A stretch of DNA of 64,000 nucleotides from Pseudomonadota bacterium. GTDB taxonomy: Bacteria > Pseudomonadota > Gammaproteobacteria > Steroidobacterales > Steroidobacteraceae. Of the stretch, positions 62,992 to 64,000 are shown piece by piece. Numbering within the stretch: the stretch's first letter is position 1; the number at the start of each line of letters is the position of its first letter. The notes beneath the pieces are model-generated. The model saw only the letters and a list, made by a program, of their open reading frames with translations, made no database searches and was not told the DNA's origin. The stretch covers positions 191,800 to 255,799 of the forward strand of contig JADJBE010000006.1 of the NCBI GenBank assembly GCA_016703895.1. The letters are read 5' to 3'. Both the position numbers and the translations under genes were made by a program.

Positions 62992-63298
62992 TCCTTTCGC
63001 GACCTTCTTGGCTGAGCGCCACCGCCCCCACGTGCAAGTTGTGCACCGGCCCCAAGGCCCTAAGCGGAAGCCGCCGAGGTGGCAGCGCCGCTACGAGCAG
63101 GTCTTTCAACTCGTGATGAACCAGCCCCAGCTCAGCAACAGCGAAATCGCGTGCGCTACCGGCTACTCGGTGTGGCACATCTCGCGAATCGTCGGCAGCC
63201 CCGATTTCCGCCAACGAGCTGAGCGCGCACGCGCTGCTAGGGATCTAGCGCACGCTCGAGTGCGCGCCCGTCGTGCTATTAGTCAAAGCCGATACTAA
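62972..63298 (+). CDS. Small HTH protein, terminase-small-subunit-like
   Basis: A 108-residue basic protein from ATG 62972. It has a helix-turn-helix ('QPQLSNSEIACATGYSVWHISRIVGSPDFRQRAERAR') in a context similar to terminase small subunits, which recognise packaging sites, and in some satellites redirect packaging. The N-terminal 35 residues are Pro/Arg-rich. The terminase comparison is from pattern only; an ordinary HTH regulator is the alternative. Confidence 0.5.
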   Translation: MTTPKPDPFATFLAERHRPHVQVVHRPQGPKRKPPRWQRRYEQVFQLVMNQPQLSNSEIACATGYSVWHISRIVGSPDFRQRAERARAARDLAHARVRARRAISQSRY

Positions 63299-63797
63299 TC
63301 TCGACAATTTGCTGCATCTCTGTGGAATTCTGCGCACATATGTCGACTGACGACCCGTAAACGTGTGACCGCAACCGGGTGGATGCGCGACTGTCGGGAA
63401 GTCTGTCGGCACCGCAGACATTGGCTCTTCTAACCAGAGAATATTCACCAGAAACGTCAAGTAGCGCGGCCGATGAAGCAACTTGGGAGGTGGTGCGAAT
63501 CGCGCGCCGCGCCTCAAAAGAACTCGCGAACGTACGAGGTTGGCCGCCTATGGAATCAATCGTATTTTCCTGCGCGTAAAGATAGCCAAGATAGAAGGCG
63601 CCTAGCAGTTATAAGCAAGCTTTTTGCAATTTACCAAGAAGCGTAGAAGGTTCCGAGAGCCGACTCGATTCGGCATAACTTCGTTCAGGCTAATCGATCC
63701 CGAGAATGGGCCGCGACAGCTATCGCACGAAGCCCTCTATCCTCCATGGCCAAATGTGCGGCAACCATTCAGCGCTTCAATACTTCGACCAGGTTAG
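63299..63797. other. 499-bp stretch with no convincing gene
   Basis: Frames here are short. The longest plus-strand frame (63379-63579, 66 codons) has a plausible residue mix but no visible ribosome binding site or known motif, so I do not call it. Base composition is closer to balanced than in the core genes. I find no tRNA, repeat, terminator stem or att copy in it. Confidence 0.4.
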
Positions 63798-63845
63798 TTG
63801 GATTTCAATCAATTAGTTATTGTGCGCAGCGCGACGGTATCGGGC

Positions 63846-64000
63846 ATGATTGGAACTGCCGCAGCGTCTTTAACGCCGAGTGTAACGGGACTACTGATGA
63901 TTGGAATGCTCCAGATTCTGACATACATGTTCGCATTCTATCTCGTTATCAAAGGAATCGAAGTTCTTCAGATCGGCCTAGCCTCTAGCCGCACATCGCG
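63846..64000 (+). CDS. Possible small membrane protein, cut by window edge
   Basis: A frame open to the window end from ATG 63846 (or TTG 63798) encodes at least 51 residues with a hydrophobic segment 'MLQILTYMFAFYLVIKG' near residue 20, followed by 'IEVLQIGLASS'. The hydrophobic helix and absence of stops suggest a real gene continuing to the right. No Shine-Dalgarno sequence is clear. Unknown function. Confidence 0.35.
   Translation, partial: MIGTAAASLTPSVTGLLMIGMLQILTYMFAFYLVIKGIEVLQIGLASSRTS

Noticed and set aside
63379..63579. 66-codon plus-strand frame in the element
   Set aside because: No ribosome binding site, no motif and overlapping frames on the other strand; not enough to call a gene.
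1..64000. Apparent enrichment of the word CTAAC/GTTAG as an uptake or regulatory signal
   Set aside because: A rough expectation from base composition gives a similar or higher count, the flanks share no longer consensus, and many cases are Ala-Asn or Thr-Asn codon pairs.

Overview
The window reads as a chromosomal segment of a GC-rich gammaproteobacterium. The evidence is gene order: mreBCD-mrdA-rodA-mltB-rlpA-dacA-ybeD on one strand with gatCAB diverging from mreB, then lolB-ispE-tRNA-prs-rplY-pth-ychF, and motAB. No rRNA or other strong taxonomic marker is present, so I do not go below class. Start codons are often TTG or GTG, and genes are tightly packed with ATGA and TGATG overlaps.

Layout. 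1-11.6 kb (minus strand): cell-elongation and peptidoglycan operon, with a DUF4397 lipoprotein and a D-amino-acid-aminotransferase-like gene near its end. 11.7-15.8 kb (plus): gatCAB plus Hsp33. 15.8-19.0 kb: CpxA/CpxR-like two-component pair, divergent from an unknown multi-spanning membrane protein, with an 11-bp-period direct repeat between them. 19.0-32.9 kb: the most unusual region, an apparent extracellular-electron-transfer locus. On the minus strand, in transcription order, it has a CcmI-like cytochrome-maturation protein, a b-type-cytochrome-like membrane protein, a multiheme cytochrome with 21 CXXCH motifs (broken by a frameshift), a cytochrome with 45 CXXCH motifs built on a 279-bp repeat, a SPOR/TPR/beta-barrel outer-membrane protein and a small lipoprotein. 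Divergent from it are a membrane-anchored ferredoxin/FAD oxidoreductase and an ankyrin-repeat protein. 33.1-38.7 kb (plus): a SahR-like ArsR regulator with metF and metH. 38.7-40.9 kb (minus): mtgA, a cyclophilin, prmC. 41.0-47.7 kb: a MoxR/DUF58/DUF4129-like/DUF4350 cluster facing a fused RDD-SpoIIM protein. 47.8-57.8 kb: prfA, a TPR protein, lolB, ispE, tRNA-Gln, prs, rplY, pth, ychF, motA, motB.

57.9-64 kb: a tRNA-Met followed by an integrative element with a frameshifted tyrosine integrase, AlpA-like regulator, primase/helicase-like replication protein and small HTH proteins. The layout resembles phage satellites (PICI-like). It runs off the right edge, so its far attachment site is not visible.

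How the parts work together: the 19-33 kb locus has the components needed to carry electrons from the quinone pool or NAD(P)H across the periplasm and outer membrane, plus a CcmI copy that may serve heme attachment to its very heme-rich cytochromes. This reading rests on motifs and context only; no database search was run.
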